Positions 1 to 12,104 of a stretch of 64,000 nt of DNA are shown here, one piece after another. The number at the start of each line of letters is the position of its first letter. Within the stretch, counting starts at the first letter, position 1. The position numbers and the translations under genes are program-made. Source of the DNA: Taenia hydatigena (lineage: Eukaryota > Platyhelminthes > Cestoda > Cyclophyllidea > Taeniidae); contig JADWOT020000004.1 of assembly GCA_036345935.2 (NCBI GenBank), positions 4,557,026 through 4,621,025 on the forward strand. Reading direction: 5' to 3'. The notes under the pieces are model-generated. The model saw only the letters and a program-made list of their open reading frames with translations. It was not told the DNA's origin and searched no databases.

Positions 1-1050
1 GCGTTTGTAATAAAGCTGGTGGATAGCCTAGGGTAGCCATCTGTTACATTACCCAGTAAACACTCCACATAGTGCAGCAGCAAAATCATGCTCAACGTTT
101 TTACACTACACCAATTTTACTTCCGAGGAAAAGTGGAAACAGATGCTCTTTATCCACCGTCATCTTATGGTACCTCTTCCTTTCCTTCCTGCATTTTGCT
201 GTCCATTATTCAATAGCATATGAGTTTTATGGCTGATGTGAACTTTTCCTCTCCTCTAATGCGATACAAGAGCGATGCCACTGGCAGTGGTATGTCTATT
301 AAAATAAGAATCTTATTGTATAGTCCGTCCCCTGTCCTAATTGCTCTCTGCTGTCCATGAGGTCGAACCCAAAATTTCCGTGTCTTCTTGCATTACGAGG
401 CTAAAATTGGCAGGAAGAATAAACTGAGGTGAGGTCGACTAGTCATCTCGCCCAATGCATTCGTGTAAACTTTACTCCAAAGGCAAATTTAATCAAGCAT
501 CTGAGACTACTTTTGTTTAATATTTCTGTGTTGTAACTAATAGTGCAGTAACTCTGTAAATGTTTTATAGCAAGAGTGGTCTGGAATTGGACCTTTTGCA
601 TTGCTATAACATGACGGCATCCTAGTAATTGTTTCGCATGATCAAGCTGCAAGTGATTACGCATGGCATAACCCAAAAATAGCTATGTCAGCATATTTTT
701 GTGCAGATTTCTCCCACTCTACTTGTGAGTTTGTGATTACATGAAACCTGAGCTTGAAATTCTGCTGTCAGAGGAAGTGCATGCACTCGGCATTCGTGCC
801 TCCAACTCTTCGATCACCAGTTACTCAGCGAGGGCTACAAGTGTGGAATAGTTTTCTAGACAAAGCTACTTATGGCCATCCTTCAATGCGTTAAGCTGAA
901 ACATGTTACCTTGAGTAGACGGGTAAAGGGAAAGGGGAAAAAGCGGATTTCTATGCATTAATAGATAGATAGAATGGCTGTAGTGAATGGATTGACAAAG
1001 ATTTCTAGGCAGAGGCAGATGGCATAGTCAATCCCAATCTCAATTCAGCG
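1..1050 (+). repeat. Third, diverged copy of part of the palindrome arm
   Basis: This block aligns along its length, same orientation, with 39928-40975 in the right arm, and inversely with about 23051-24098 in the left arm. Shared stretches include the sequence around 75-100 (agcaaaatcatgctcaa), the one around 220-240 (tatgagttttatggctgatg) and the one near 270 (gatgccactggcagtg). Many substitutions and small indels separate it from the arms, while the two arms are almost identical here, so this copy is much older or escaped homogenisation. It is cut by the window start. Frames open in the arms around 40595-40849 are broken here, so it is not a coding copy. Confidence 0.9.
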
Positions 1051-4000
1051 ATCTCAGGACTTGTTTCTCTACGTCCCACTGTGTTCTCTAGAGCATGCGA
1101 ATTTCTAGTTACCGTAGCAGTCAAATTCGATGGCCCCTTTTCTCAGATTGGGCTTGGTAAGAATTAAATGAAAAATGAGAATAAGTAAGTACTTATCTGC
1201 ATTGGCGAAGTAATGAAAAAGCAGAAAGTTCAAATGAATGCAACTTCAATAAAGACCAGCATTGCCAATTTGATCGGCAAAATGAACTGGCTATTTCAAA
1301 CCAAATCNATTTCTAGATCACACTCTTACGTATTTCCGTGAATGCCTTGCAGCAAGATAATACTGCCCCGACGGTGTGCTAAGGGACTTATAATGTCGAG
1401 AGAAAGTGGGAAGGAAAGTGAACGACAGTTGTAACATTCAGTCAGTGTTTCAAATCGGTCATGCTGATTTCATTTGTCTGGGACATTGTAATCGACTAGA
1501 GGAAGCAGATTATTAATCACTAGCCATAGTCATTTGTATTTTTATGAATTAGGACATATCGGTTTTTAGCGATTGATAGTGAGAAAGTGTGGGGACTGGC
1601 ACTTCTTATACCTGAAGCAATCAAAAAGACTTCATAGTGAGAAAATGTAGCGGAACAGTACCGCTCATAGTACGCGTTGAGGCTGGACACGAGACTGGCG
1701 CGTAAATTTTATAATTCAACAATAACTACAATGCATAAAATGGCTTTCGCGCTCATGCAGATTATAGCTAAATGAGAAAGTGCAACTTACCCCTAGCCGC
1801 TCTGCAGTCTCTCACCACCACTGCAGTTGCCAAAATAATAAGACGCAACCGAAGCTTCACCATCTGGCCTGATGTGCTTTGTATCCGCAACTCACACCAC
1901 ATTTATGTGAAAGCTCCACACGTCTGTGAGCCTATGAGCAGGCATTTGCTTGACCTGCAAGGCAATTTCTACACGATGGGGCGTGTTCGGTAATATGTGC
2001 AACTCCAAGTCTGACTGCCACACTTATCAGCATAGAAGTTAATAGAAACGCAACCTGAAAAAGCTTGCAGTGCATACTAATGTCACTCATTTATCTTTCG
2101 TTTTACTTCAGCAAAAAAAATCACTTAGTGGACAGTCAGCTTTTGGCATCTGTTTAAGATCGTTGGGTTTAAGGCCATTCAATAGAACTCCACCTGATGG
2201 GTAAATTTACTCAAGCAGTCCACTTCATTAGGGTTTTAGTTTAATAATCTGCACTATTGTTCTATCAGCGCGGATAGATGGAGGTAAAGTTAGCCTTAGA
2301 AGACTTTTTCGGGTTAAATAATGATTTAATACTTTAAGACCAGTTTCTTTAAGCAAATACGATAAGAACGGAAATCTCCAAAATATGAGTTTAAGTGGCC
2401 CCATAATATCACATATCGCTTCCTGCTCTGAGGCACGCAGAAGCCATCAAACCGTGTTAGAGGAATGGAAAGTGATTTTGTCAAGAAACATCAAGTGGGA
2501 TAGTTTTGCTCCTACATTGGTCTGTCTACAAGGAATCTTTCCTCAGTAGTCTCATTTGTTTAGGCGTAGCTTGTAAGGACGGATAAGGAGGAAGTAGCAG
2601 ATTCTGCTGCTTTGTCCATAACTTGGTGGTCGTAGAAATTGTACTGTCACCACAAATAGTGGAACAATGTATGAGTATTTGGGCTAAATACCGTTTGCAC
2701 ATAAAGAGGCCAAATAGAACAGTCAAGTTACTAGTGGGAATATCTGTGGTAACGGTACACTCACAGTAACGATGAGCGATTAAAAGCCCAAGTCTGACAG
2801 AGAGCGGTGACTATGGTGCCGAGAGAGGGATGAAAAGTCACTCACAGTACTTGGATGGGTGAAGGAGTGCAAAAGCTATTAATCAAGCCACAAATAAAAT
2901 AGCCGTGGTAAAGGCTAATGCAATCATTGAGCAGCATACCCTTAATTTTCTAATTTTCTACAGGGCTGTGAAATTATTTGTAACCCTAACTTATTGCAAA
3001 GTCATTGTCATTCTAGTATGAGGGCACCACGTTTGATGGTACTCAGCACAACGGAAATCAACTCATCGTGCTAGGCCTCGCAGTCGAACACTTTGCCTAT
3101 GAAATCTAATATCAGCTGCACACTAAACAACTTGCCATAATTCTCACCTCTAGTAATGACTAACAAAGCACCAATAGCTTTTCTGTCACGAGTCAGCGTG
3201 AGAGGTTTAACTTGACCTCCTCCTTTCCATCACGTTGCAATACTGTGTTTGCCAAAGAAACCAATCACGGAATAATTCTCTTGGCTATCGTGCAGAGGGT
3301 CTTAACGAATGTACACACATTTTACACATGCTCAAGCATTTTCGCCTCATTTATTGGGCACTTCAGTTTCTGATTAGGCGAGACAAAGACGCTTGGCCTG
3401 GAAATGGCTGCCTAAAAACCTTTAGTTATCTCAAATGATTGAATATTTCATCGGTAGCACAATCGCGAGAGGAGGTCATTTTCGTCTTGCATGTTTGACT
3501 GCATGGCCATGGCTGACTAAGCCTGGTCTTGTCACTAAGGGTCGTAAGCTTTCCAAACATCAGAGAGCTAATGAAATGCCTGCTTTAGCAAGTTTGCATG
3601 AGTCGAAGTAAACAAGGAATCGTTGGAGCGCACAGACAGTACTGATTTTATGACAAAACTATTTTAAATGGATCCACATGGCATTATGCTTTAGGCTACT
3701 AAATTTCATCGATGCACTCAGCAAGAAACTGAAGTGCTCAATAAATGAGGAGAATCTGCTTGAGTAAATATAGAATGCGTTATAGCATGGTCCACTGGTA
3801 ATTTCATTTTGATGTGTATTTCCTGCATTTCCTTTTCCGCGTTTTAAAATTTGAAACTTGCAGACTGAATCCTCGTTTAGCAGTTACTTGTTCACATTAC
3901 ACTAAGGGGAGGTATTTGAGAGACCATGCGAAGGCAGCGATGTCTGATTTGAAAATAATTATATCGATTTTGCATTAAGGTATAAAAATGAGGCCGAGGT

Positions 4001-5594
4001 TGCATTTTAACAACTCTACTTCAAGTCTGCTTTAGCTGATATTTTGCTGTGTATTCTATTAGGCGCAAGGGGATATGATTGCCATTACTGACCTCAGAAG
4101 AATTAGTAGTGGCAGCAGATGCTAACAGTTGTAGTAGAGAGAGGGAAACAGCAATATTTTTGAAGTCAAATGCACTGATTCGTAATGGAATTTGACCAGC
4201 TCTCAAGAGAAAATATACCTCTTTGGTAGAGGCATTTTAGAACAAGTGCAAGTGTACAGTCCTAAACCGACATCAACTTCAATATCTTGAGCTCAAAATC
4301 ATCCCATGAAGTAAATTTTTACTTCACTGATCAACTTCGTTGCAGATTTTAGTTAATTACGCTGGACCATCACGCCGCTCGCGGGACATAGAGAGGTGTC
4401 ATATAAATTGACCTTAATTACCATTCATGCTTCTTTGGATGCTGATTGTTCCCATGACGTTGTGCGGGCATTAGGTGACGGTTTGTCTACAACACCTTTA
4501 ATAGTAAGCCTTGGCCTTGACCTCTAAATATTTAGGTTGGAAGCCTACAGCTTCGCGTTGGATTGGAATGGCGTATTATAATTCATGGATGAGATTATTG
4601 GCGCATAATTGGACATGTTAGCAAAATAGCGATGTCTGGACTGGGCTTGCGCTCCATCAAAACCTGCACGTTGAATAAGTGAATCAGAAAGGCTGGAAGC
4701 AAGCAAGTGGTCAAGTCGAATCAACTGCCTGTCCAAGCCAAGCAAAAATATTCGTGTATGTAATGTTTACCTGTGCGATTTTATCGTGCGAAGTAGCATC
4801 GTCAATCTAGATCATCAGATGAATATCTATGCGCATCTGTGCCTTAGTGCTTAACTAAAGTGAGCGGTATTTTGACTGATAAAATGGTATGCGTTTTTGT
4901 TCCTTTTTAATAAGAGACCTGTAAAAGACGGTTCTTAAGCCTGTTACGCATCCTGTTTTGTGCTTAAAATCCGACATCTACACCATAGTAGTCACCCCGT
5001 GGTCAAAAAGGAGTTACGCCAAGAGAGTAGTATTAAAGAACCAAAAGCGCTCAGAATGCTAGCATGAACCGAAGCGGGGAAGGGTGTCGAGGGCGAACGG
5101 AACTGCTGTTTGAATGATAAGGTAGCATGTCTTGCCATGGTGTGATTAATTTTCTTCTGCCCCCGTCACATGCAGAATCGATCAGTGTTACGTGTTGCTT
5201 GTTCTAGTGTAGTGTCATGTTTGTTAGTTAACGGAACACAGTTTACTTTGGATGAGATTTGGAGAGCGATCATTATTTGCCTGCGTGCCTTTCCGTCTTG
5301 ACTAAACTACACACGCTACAGTAGCGATATACGGAGCAGCGAGCCCTTTTCAAAAGCGCCCATACTATATATACCACAAGAGGTCGGAATTTACTTGTAA
5401 TGCCAAAATTTAAGCGATCGTAACATGCATTCAAGAGAGCTTCAATATTTATGCCCATTGCACACCCATCTTCGGCAAAAGGGGAATAAATTAGGCAAGT
5501 TAACATTCTGCGTGAATTCGTTCACTAGGATGGTAAAATACTTGCGACTAATTGACCACCAGCTTTATTTCTTTGATTTTTTTTTACTTTAGAC
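1051..5594. other. No supported gene; contains one ambiguous base
   Basis: Only short open frames of 60-80 codons occur on either strand, none with a recognisable domain or paired splice signals. An undetermined base (N) is at 1308. I saw no repeat shared with the rest of the window, although distant similarity cannot be excluded by eye. Confidence 0.6.
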
Positions 5595-6260
5595 TAAGGT
5601 GATTATTCTGAACCCTACGGGTGTTGGAATTTCCTCCGCTGCATTTAAGAAACGGCATAGGATTTCATGGCAATGTTTACTTCGAAAGCTATCATGTCAG
5701 GATATTATGGCAAGAGAGAAGTACCCAAGGATTTGTATTACTTTGGAGTTAACTCATCCTCCATTTCAGCGACAACTTTGCTAACCAATTCGTTTACTGC
5801 GCATAGTAGGATCTGCGGATGCCTACATGAGACAAGCAAAGCAACAAATCGAAACCTGTCATAAGAGAACTGTCTTAAAATGACGACGATGTGGCGAGAA
5901 AACCAATGCTAGTATTACCCCTGAAAGCTCAATGCTGTTTGAGGGGATGTCTCAGACTCTGCAAGGAAAGTGGATAGAGAAAACGAACTCGCCTAACGAA
6001 AAAGGAGAGAAGGGACAGAAGCATCAAGGGCATAGATGCCGTCGCCACTTCCGCCGGTGCACTGCACCATGGCGAATAGGCACACATGCTTCTCCACACT
6101 GTACACCTGCAATCGTGCCGTCCCCACCGTGTCTCCCATAGCATCAGACTTCTGGTTCCCTCGCTGAGCTACTGTCACATTACTACATCGCATTATCACA
6201 TGATGTTATATCAATAGTGGTTTATGTGATTGAGAATCAGTCGCTTTGTGTTTTTACTCT
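5595..6260 (+). repeat. Inverted repeat copy, partner at 12640-13320
   Basis: The reverse complement of this block matches 12640-13320. The best conserved part is 6095-6165, against 12755-12825, where one strand reads a shared stretch around cagtgtggagaagcatgtg. The block at 5600-5660 also matches 13300-13370 and 31500-31560 (around aaatcctatgcc). This copy lacks about 60 bp present at 13235-13300, so it carries an internal deletion. On the minus strand it holds an open segment with FN3-like spacing (Val-Tyr-Ser-Val-Glu-Lys-His-Val near 6100), but the partner copy has a stop there, so I do not call a gene. Confidence 0.8.
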
Positions 6261-6517
6261 TCCTGAGACAGCATACAGCCAGAGCTGGTCTCTGCCTCTC
6301 CCCCTTCTGAGGTTGTAGGCTGTCACTGCCATGTTGTGAGTCTTTACTCCACTTTTGCTGCAAATGGACTTAGGCCTTTATGCATCACTTTTGGAATGGA
6401 TCACTCGACGTTACGAAGCGTTTTTGCGCTTGATAAATAGGGGCATGTCAGCAGCACTGCAAATAGGAATGTTGCATGGTTTTAGTTGTTTTTGGACAGT
6501 AGCGGATCCGCCTTTAC

Positions 6518-6665
6518 CATCGATCACCCTAGAAAAAGGCTCACAATAACCCTCACAGGATTCACTGTCAGCAGTCTTTCCCGCAAACTCTCTATCGTAC
6601 ACTCCAATAGCACTTCCGTGTGTGTTGCTCGTTACCAGATGGCCATATGCACCAACATTTGCAGG
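6518..6665 (-). CDS. Possible exon of the minus-strand FN3-repeat gene
   Basis: The minus strand shows a strong 3' splice site (pyrimidine-rich run ending TTTTCTCTAG) just before 6665, then an open frame starting PANVGAYGHL, continuing SAIGVYDREF and CEGYCEPF, and a donor (ATG|GTAAAG) at 6518/6517. Read this way it enters in phase 0 and leaves in phase 1. It could follow the exon at 7051-7220, which can leave in phase 0. The peptide is cysteine-containing and extracellular in flavour, but I see no decisive FN3 signature. The frame stays open past the donor to a stop at about 6411, so a terminal exon is an alternative. The opposite strand is also open, which lowers confidence. Confidence 0.3.
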
Positions 6666-7050
6666 CTAGAGAAAATGTAATAATGACTAATGTAGGGGAG
6701 CCTGTTTGTCCTGGTCATTCTCGTGGCATAAAGGTGTGGAGGAAGGAGGGTGTCATAAAAGAAGCCTTGCAAAGCAAGTGTTTTTGCAAAAATCCGAGGC
6801 TTCAATTTTATTCATCCTTTGGTAAGTATCAATAAAATTGTTTAATTTTGATCTTACAGATTCCTTGTTATTTCTACCGAAGCAGTTGATAACAGAATCT
6901 TTTCTTTAGTAGATGGGCCACCATGGTAAGCATAGGATGAGGCCCGCAGATTTGTGTTGGTTTTCGGTTGAATACGTGCGTTGAATTGAGCAATGTTGCC
7001 TAAATTGTTTAGCCGCCAGGCAGAACGATGATGTTAAGGACTATAGGTAC

Positions 7051-7220
7051 TGACGACGTCTCAATGGAGTGGATGCATTTTGCATTCTCTGAGATCGTCA
7101 GTTTAACTGATGAGGACAACAGGTGATAGGGATCCGGCACCGCGGCATTGAGGTGCAGCACCATGGCTCTAGATGGATTTGAGGTCCGCAAAGCAGCTTC
7201 AACATGAGGTTGGAATTTCG
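7051..7220 (-). CDS. FN3-like exon (third domain) of the minus-strand gene
   Basis: A near-ideal 3' splice site (TTATTTACCTACAG) precedes 7220. The exon enters with two bases, so it needs an upstream exon ending in phase 1; the exon at 8060-8303 ends in phase 1 at a GG|GTAGTA donor, and the join makes an Ala codon. The peptide begins KFQPHVEAAL and contains RAMVLHLNAAVPDPY, spaced like strands A and B of an FN3 domain, though the usual core Trp is replaced. The donor chosen (TCA|GTACCT) is weak. The frame continues to a stop at 7009, so the end is uncertain. The intron to the next upstream exon would be about 840 bp. Confidence 0.4.
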
Positions 7221-8059
7221 CTGTAGGTAAATAATGTCTTGGTTCTTGCTTTATTAACATCACTTCGCTCTCATGTGACGAGTGCTGACAGGTTGCAAAT
7301 CGATTTACTAGTTTTGGGAAGGTTAACTTAACGCACACCCACCAAAACAGAATTTACCGCCTTTATGACGCAAAGCCTCATCTCACTTTATGCACACAAA
7401 AATATTTCTTTTAAACTCGTTCTTGAATATAGCCTAAAATTTTGATACTACGCTAAACAGGTGGATTCCGGAACAGGTCTTGGAGTGAGAAAAGGGGAGG
7501 AAGCTTGAGTTATCCCAACTTAAATTTAAATGTGTAGGCACCATATCGATTAAGAAATTTTTCTTTTTGTAGTAGAGTGTTGTTAAAAATTTGCTGCACA
7601 GTCTCAGCAGTTTCGCTGCTGATGCTGAATTGAAGGCATCTTAGTCCTGATTGTTGGTTGCATCCGCACAGCTGTCATCTATTAGTAAACACGATCTACA
7701 CAGAGGCAGAAGATAGGTATGAATTAGCAAAAGATAGCCCTCACTGTTATTGCAACCAATCGGATAGGCTCTGATCTCAGCTATCATGAGGTCTTAGGCT
7801 TTATGTTTGCGCATTCGAGATGAATTCTAGTGGTCCGCTTGCACCTCAATAGAATAGGCTGTGATAGGTTGCGAGTGTAGCAGCTCCTACATCTTTTTAT
7901 CTTCTAACATAAGCCCAGCACTTAACGTAGGTGAATGTCAACGGTTCGTTACCATGTCATCCAACTCAACCCACTAATTTGCCCGAACTATTCCACTGAC
8001 AACCGTCTAGCATGTGATGTTTGCATGTGCAACTCGAAAACAAAGCCGCTACCTACTAC

Positions 8060-8303
8060 CCAAGAATGTTCTGGCCTTCAGACTTGCACTCACAACAGAG
8101 ATGCTTACATCCGAGTAGAAGATCAGCGCAATGTCAAATTTATAGAGTGTACTGCGTAGGAGATCTGCTATGGTGGCAGCGAATATAGCCAGAGGATCCT
8201 GCTCGACCATATTAGCACAATTCCAGCCCTTAACCCAAGTTTGTAGTCGTGAGCCTGGGAAGTCGGGACAATAGACATCAAGCTGTCTTTCCACCACTCT
8301 CGC
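8060..8303 (-). CDS. Second half of an FN3 domain, minus-strand gene
   Basis: This exon follows a TAG acceptor at 8304-8306 (weak pyrimidine tract) in phase 0 and ends at GG|GTAGTA in phase 1, 81 codons plus one base. Its C-terminal third reads STLYKFDIAL, then DVSIS, then SLKARTF, which is the classic FN3 strand F/G layout: Leu before a Thr/Ser-x-Tyr, a short loop, then an Arg-Thr-Phe ending the domain. It completes the domain begun in 8474-8803; the 170-bp intron between them falls inside the domain in phase 0. The phase-1 exit at the domain edge is typical of FN3 genes. The exact 3' splice site is the least certain point. Confidence 0.55.
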
Positions 8304-8473
8304 CTATCGGCCACCGTTACAGTGCGTCGACGTCAGACGCTCAGCTGATTGCCGTATTAAGGTGCTTTCCTTTTCCATTGTTTTAAGCGACAGTATGTAG
8401 AGTTTATTGGGCTTGCCTGTGTGGAAGTGGTCGGTAAGGTAGTTATACCACTGGCTACTCAACGAGCTCCTAC

Positions 8474-8803
8474 CCATGGTGTAGACAAAAGCACTTCCCC
8501 TTCCCAACAAGATTCATTTCCGCGGACGGGCATGACATAGCCAATGGGTGACGCGGCAGGTATTCTAATTTTCGGAGGCAACCAGTTTAGATGGATTCGA
8601 CTGGGACCAACTGCCTCGACAGTAATGTCCATTAAATAGAATGGTACTTCGTGGGAAGCCTTCTTGAAAGTTGCAAAGGTTCTGCAGATCCAGTCGTTAT
8701 GGTTCACATATGTTGCCACACGCAGGTGATAAGTTGTGCTTGGACTGAGGTGACCCAGACAGATTCTTGTTTGCTTCTCACGCAGCCGAGCCTTCATTTG
8801 CAC
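8474..8803 (-). CDS. Exon with end of one FN3 domain and start of the next
   Basis: This is the clearest protein-coding signal in the window. The 110-codon exon reads, on the minus strand, LGHLSPSTTYHLRV (residues about 16-29), the hallmark FN3 strand E-F motif, then a linker ending SHEVPFY, then VGPSRIHLNWLPP and SPIGY, the B strand with the core Trp, Pro-Pro and the Gly-Tyr of strand C in the next FN3 domain. It ends at TGG|GTAGGA in phase 0. The start is placed after AAG at 8804-8806, matching the phase-0 exit of 9272-9448; an upstream acceptor (TCTAG, exon from 8807) would be phase 2. FN3 tandem repeats are extracellular adhesion or receptor modules; which protein this is cannot be told. 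Confidence 0.7.
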
Positions 8804-9271
8804 CTTCCTAGATCAAAATTAAGAAGAGTTGGTAATAGCTGCTACAAAGCATTTGAATCGGTATGGGTCCTCACATCAGATCAGCAAATCACTTGCACCA
8901 GGTGATAATTGGGTTTGTTTGCAAACAAAGGTTACTGCGAACATTGGAAGGAGGAAGACACATTTTAGTATTGCAAACTGTATCACTCCAGCACAAATTT
9001 CTTCTATGTTTACACGCTTAGTGCTCATTAATATTCGATAGAGTGAAATTATTTGCCTAAGTTGAAGTCCTTAAAACTTTTGCGAAGTCCCCAACCAACC
9101 AAATAAATCAAGCAGTTCGATTTTCTGGTGAAGTCAGTCATCAAGCGCACATTTCAGTGCACCACACTACACTACACGAAATGGTTTAGATCCTTTCCAC
9201 GACAAGTCTTCCAGTCAACGAGGCATTTTGTCCTCCTGCAAGGGTTTTAATGAGAAAGTCTATCTTGTTAC

Positions 9272-9448
9272 CTTGCGTCTGCTAATGATGGTGTAGAACC
9301 GTGCCGTGGTTTGATTGCTGCCTTCACTATTCCCAACGGAAAGATTTCCCTCGTACATTTTTTCAATAACCTGATTGCATGTCAGTCTGATGTCAGTATC
9401 AAAGGAAAGCGTTTCAGGTGTTGAATGAACAAACGTTCGCGTGGTTAA
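9272..9448 (-). CDS. First half of an FN3 domain, minus-strand gene
   Basis: The minus strand is open for 59 codons between a CAG acceptor just above 9448 (a second CAG lies three bases further up) and a good donor AAG|GTAACA at 9272/9271. The peptide reads TTRTF, then a segment DIRLTCN, and ends ARFYTIISRRK, which fits strands A to C/C' of an FN3 domain. Joined in phase 0 to 8474-8803 it gives ISRRK followed by VQMKARL and the LSPSTTYH motif, the right spacing for a whole domain. The intervening intron is about 470 bp. The leading TTRTF resembles the end of a preceding domain, so the gene probably continues upstream. A possible further exon lies at 9844-9926, but its phase does not fit. Confidence 0.45.
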
Positions 9449-10724
9449 CTGCTGTGTTGCTGCTGGTAGTGATGTGGGTTGCTGTCAACCATTTCAGATG
9501 GCATTACCGTCGTTTTATGCTGCTAGTGGCACTTTCATCTATAAAAACTTCCACAGGTCACCCCTTCGCCGTACTCAAATTTTGTATTTCTATTAACTGC
9601 CATGGCTTATTACCATTCTGGACGTCGGGAGTGCATATTCTGTCCCATTGTCTTGCCTACTTCTAAGCATAAATGCTTTAAATTACTATATCTTCTTTTA
9701 CGCAAACTAAAGTAACGCTACTGGATCAAGTTGGCAACCCAGACGGCATGCACCATTTTCTAGGAGTAGGAGCAAGCTGACGACACTTAAACCATGCATG
9801 CGGACAAAACAGTTAAGATAATTTAGGTGGAAGTCACGCATACCTATTAGAAGCAAAGAGATTTCGTGAACTACTACTGGCACTGGCTTAGAAGATTCGG
9901 CACTGTGTCGGTAACTCGGATCAAGCCTACAAATCAACGAATAAACCTCGTTCCACTTTTAACTTCGAGTCCTCAATGCGAATGCTTTGTTTTATGTGTG
10001 CAATGCAGAAATTATTAACAGTATCACAGTAGTGTATGGCCAGTCTTTACTCAGGGAAAGCATAAAGGCAAGACTTTTGTGTCCGTAAAAAAACAAATTA
10101 TTATCTCAAATGTTTACTTAAAGCCCTGCACTACAACGCTGATTGTAAGGTTTTAATTTTGTCAAACCAGTCTCGCGGTTAAAATGTTGTTACTCATCCC
10201 GAGGTGGTGAGGATGGGATTTGACTCATCACTGCAGATTTGATCAATTATAGCATTCTGCGATCCTCCCATGCATGACGCCTTTCTGCTCCTCTCTCTCA
10301 CTCTAATGGCCTTACTCCAGAGGTGGCAGAAAAAGCAGCAAAAGTGTTGTGTATGCTTCTTCTGCTTGTGACAATGTTTCGCATTCTTCAAATGAGAGTT
10401 GCCGTAATGGATGTAGAATGTTTTACCTTATTCTATCCACCCTTGGTATTTGCTGATGACAAATTTGGAGCAGGCGCATGTTGCAGTTGTGAGCTGGTGC
10501 GAGGGTTTAATTACCTTAGAATGCAGTACTTTGTGCTACCGTGCCTAAAAAACTAGTGCTTGTCAATTAATCATTTTAGTGTTGCTTTTTACAGTGCTTA
10601 GACTTCCAGATTCGGACTCTAAGTGGGTGCTTTTTTTCTGTAACCTTTAGAAAGGACTCAGTTTACCTCTCTGCGGCACATGGCTTGCTGATTAAACTTG
10701 CTTCTCTTATTTTTGTGTGATCAG

Positions 10725-10948
10725 CACTAAATGCGTTAGTACGGGCCTAAATGTCCTGTCTGCGGAGATCCCATTTCTGAGGTGGAGGAATATATCTAGC
10801 TTAGATTACCTACAAGAAAAGTTTGGACTTGTGTTTCGCTACTCCTTTATATATGACTTGAGCAGTGACCGCGGCACTGCGACTGGTTTTATCCTTCGGT
10901 TTGACTATGCAGGCATCAGCGGATTTGTCATCCCACTACCGCTCGTTG
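10725..10948 (+). CDS. Possible FN3-like exon on the plus strand
   Basis: A strong acceptor (pyrimidine-rich CTTCTCTTATTTTTG...CAG) ends at 10724. The frame that follows is open for 74 codons to a plausible donor (TTG|GTATGG) and on to a stop at 11004. It contains GLNVLSAEIPFLRW, with the spacing of FN3 strands A-B, and TGFILRFDYAGISGF, which resembles strands F-G. It would be phase 2 in and phase 1 out. It lies on the opposite strand to the FN3 exons at 7-9.5 kb, so it is not part of that transcript. It may be a relic or a separate gene. No partner exon was found nearby. Confidence 0.25.
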
Positions 10949-12104
10949 GTATGGCCTGCGAGCTACAGGAAATTATGCTAAATAGCTTCAGGTCCTTTCA
11001 GTAGAGGAAATAAGATGGCTGAAGTGCTCTGCGTGCTGACAGCGGTGGTTGCTGTGCTGATGTTAGCAGAGCGGAATTCACCACGACTTGTGCTGAAGTA
11101 AGACAGGACTTGAGGCGATCTGCTTGCCCAACTCTATGTTCTACGTTTCGCTAACACCTAAAACTCCACGACTGTACGTTCGAGGCTTACGAGCACTAAA
11201 ATACTAAATTTCTGTGCGTCGGGTAGTGACAAAAGACACGATACTGCCAGAAAAAACTGTCGAAGTATGACAGTGACGCTGAGAAGCCTAAAGTGCACCA
11301 CCTCTCACAGACCTTTAAGAATGAGCAGCAAAAGGGCCTTTTTTATGACAAGCTTAAATAAAGCTCTTGATTTTGACCACATAGCCCCTCTATTGTCAAC
11401 AATGAATGCCCTTTTATGCTAGAATGACCTAGAATGGCTCGATGCTCTTCACAACTTTACACCATGTTGGCACAGACAGCGTCTTTCTCTTTTAGCTCCT
11501 CTTCACCGGCATATTTATTTGCGTTCCCTTTACGACACCCAAAAGTCGATTTGTGGAGCTTCAAAGCATATAATTAATGCCTGCTTATTTCAGCTGGTAG
11601 AATACAGCTTCAGTGCTGTAAGAGGGAGCGTCATTACGGCAGTACCGCTACAAGACATTCTGCTGCACTTTATTATTAGTAAAATAGTTTGAGTTGGTTT
11701 TTCAACAGCATTGCTGCATCGTCTTTACAACCTGACTATCAGAAATGCAGTGCCTGATCATATGGTGCTTCCTATGAGATTGATAATGCGCCACCACTTG
11801 CATGTCTGCAATGGTTGCATAAGATTGGATAACTTTGTAATCTATAGCTCTACAAATTAGGGCGACTTTGCATGTTACGAAAAGGTTATCGTCCACTGAG
11901 TTTGCTTTGATGAGGTCTTGATTTTCCAACTATCCAAAGAACCCATTTCTGGAAGAGCAAAGAGCGATTTGCCTTGAAACTTAGTCATTTAATTTAAGAA
12001 GAATAAGCGGAGTATCCATGTCAAATCACGGATACGGCTCGTCTAAACATGGAGCTTTTTTAAAGCTTTAGGATATGCGTGCCTGATATCCTGCCTGCCT
12101 GTTT
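10949..12104. other. No supported gene
   Basis: Only short frames occur on both strands, without paired splice sites or recognisable motifs. I found no clear match to other parts of the window before the repeat that starts near 12105. Confidence 0.5.

Noticed and set aside
361..385. gaggtcgaaccc resembling a tRNA B box
   Set aside because: No A box, no cloverleaf, and the arm copies at about 40275 do not preserve it.
5993..6199. Minus-strand segment with FN3-like strands F-G in the 5.6-kb repeat
   Set aside because: The partner repeat at 12.77 kb has a stop in the same frame and the splice acceptor is ambiguous.
10740..10800. CPVCGDPI motif on the plus strand, like half of a zinc-binding domain
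   Set aside because: A single Cys-x-x-Cys pair in a 17-codon frame closed by stops on both sides; no second metal-binding pair nearby.
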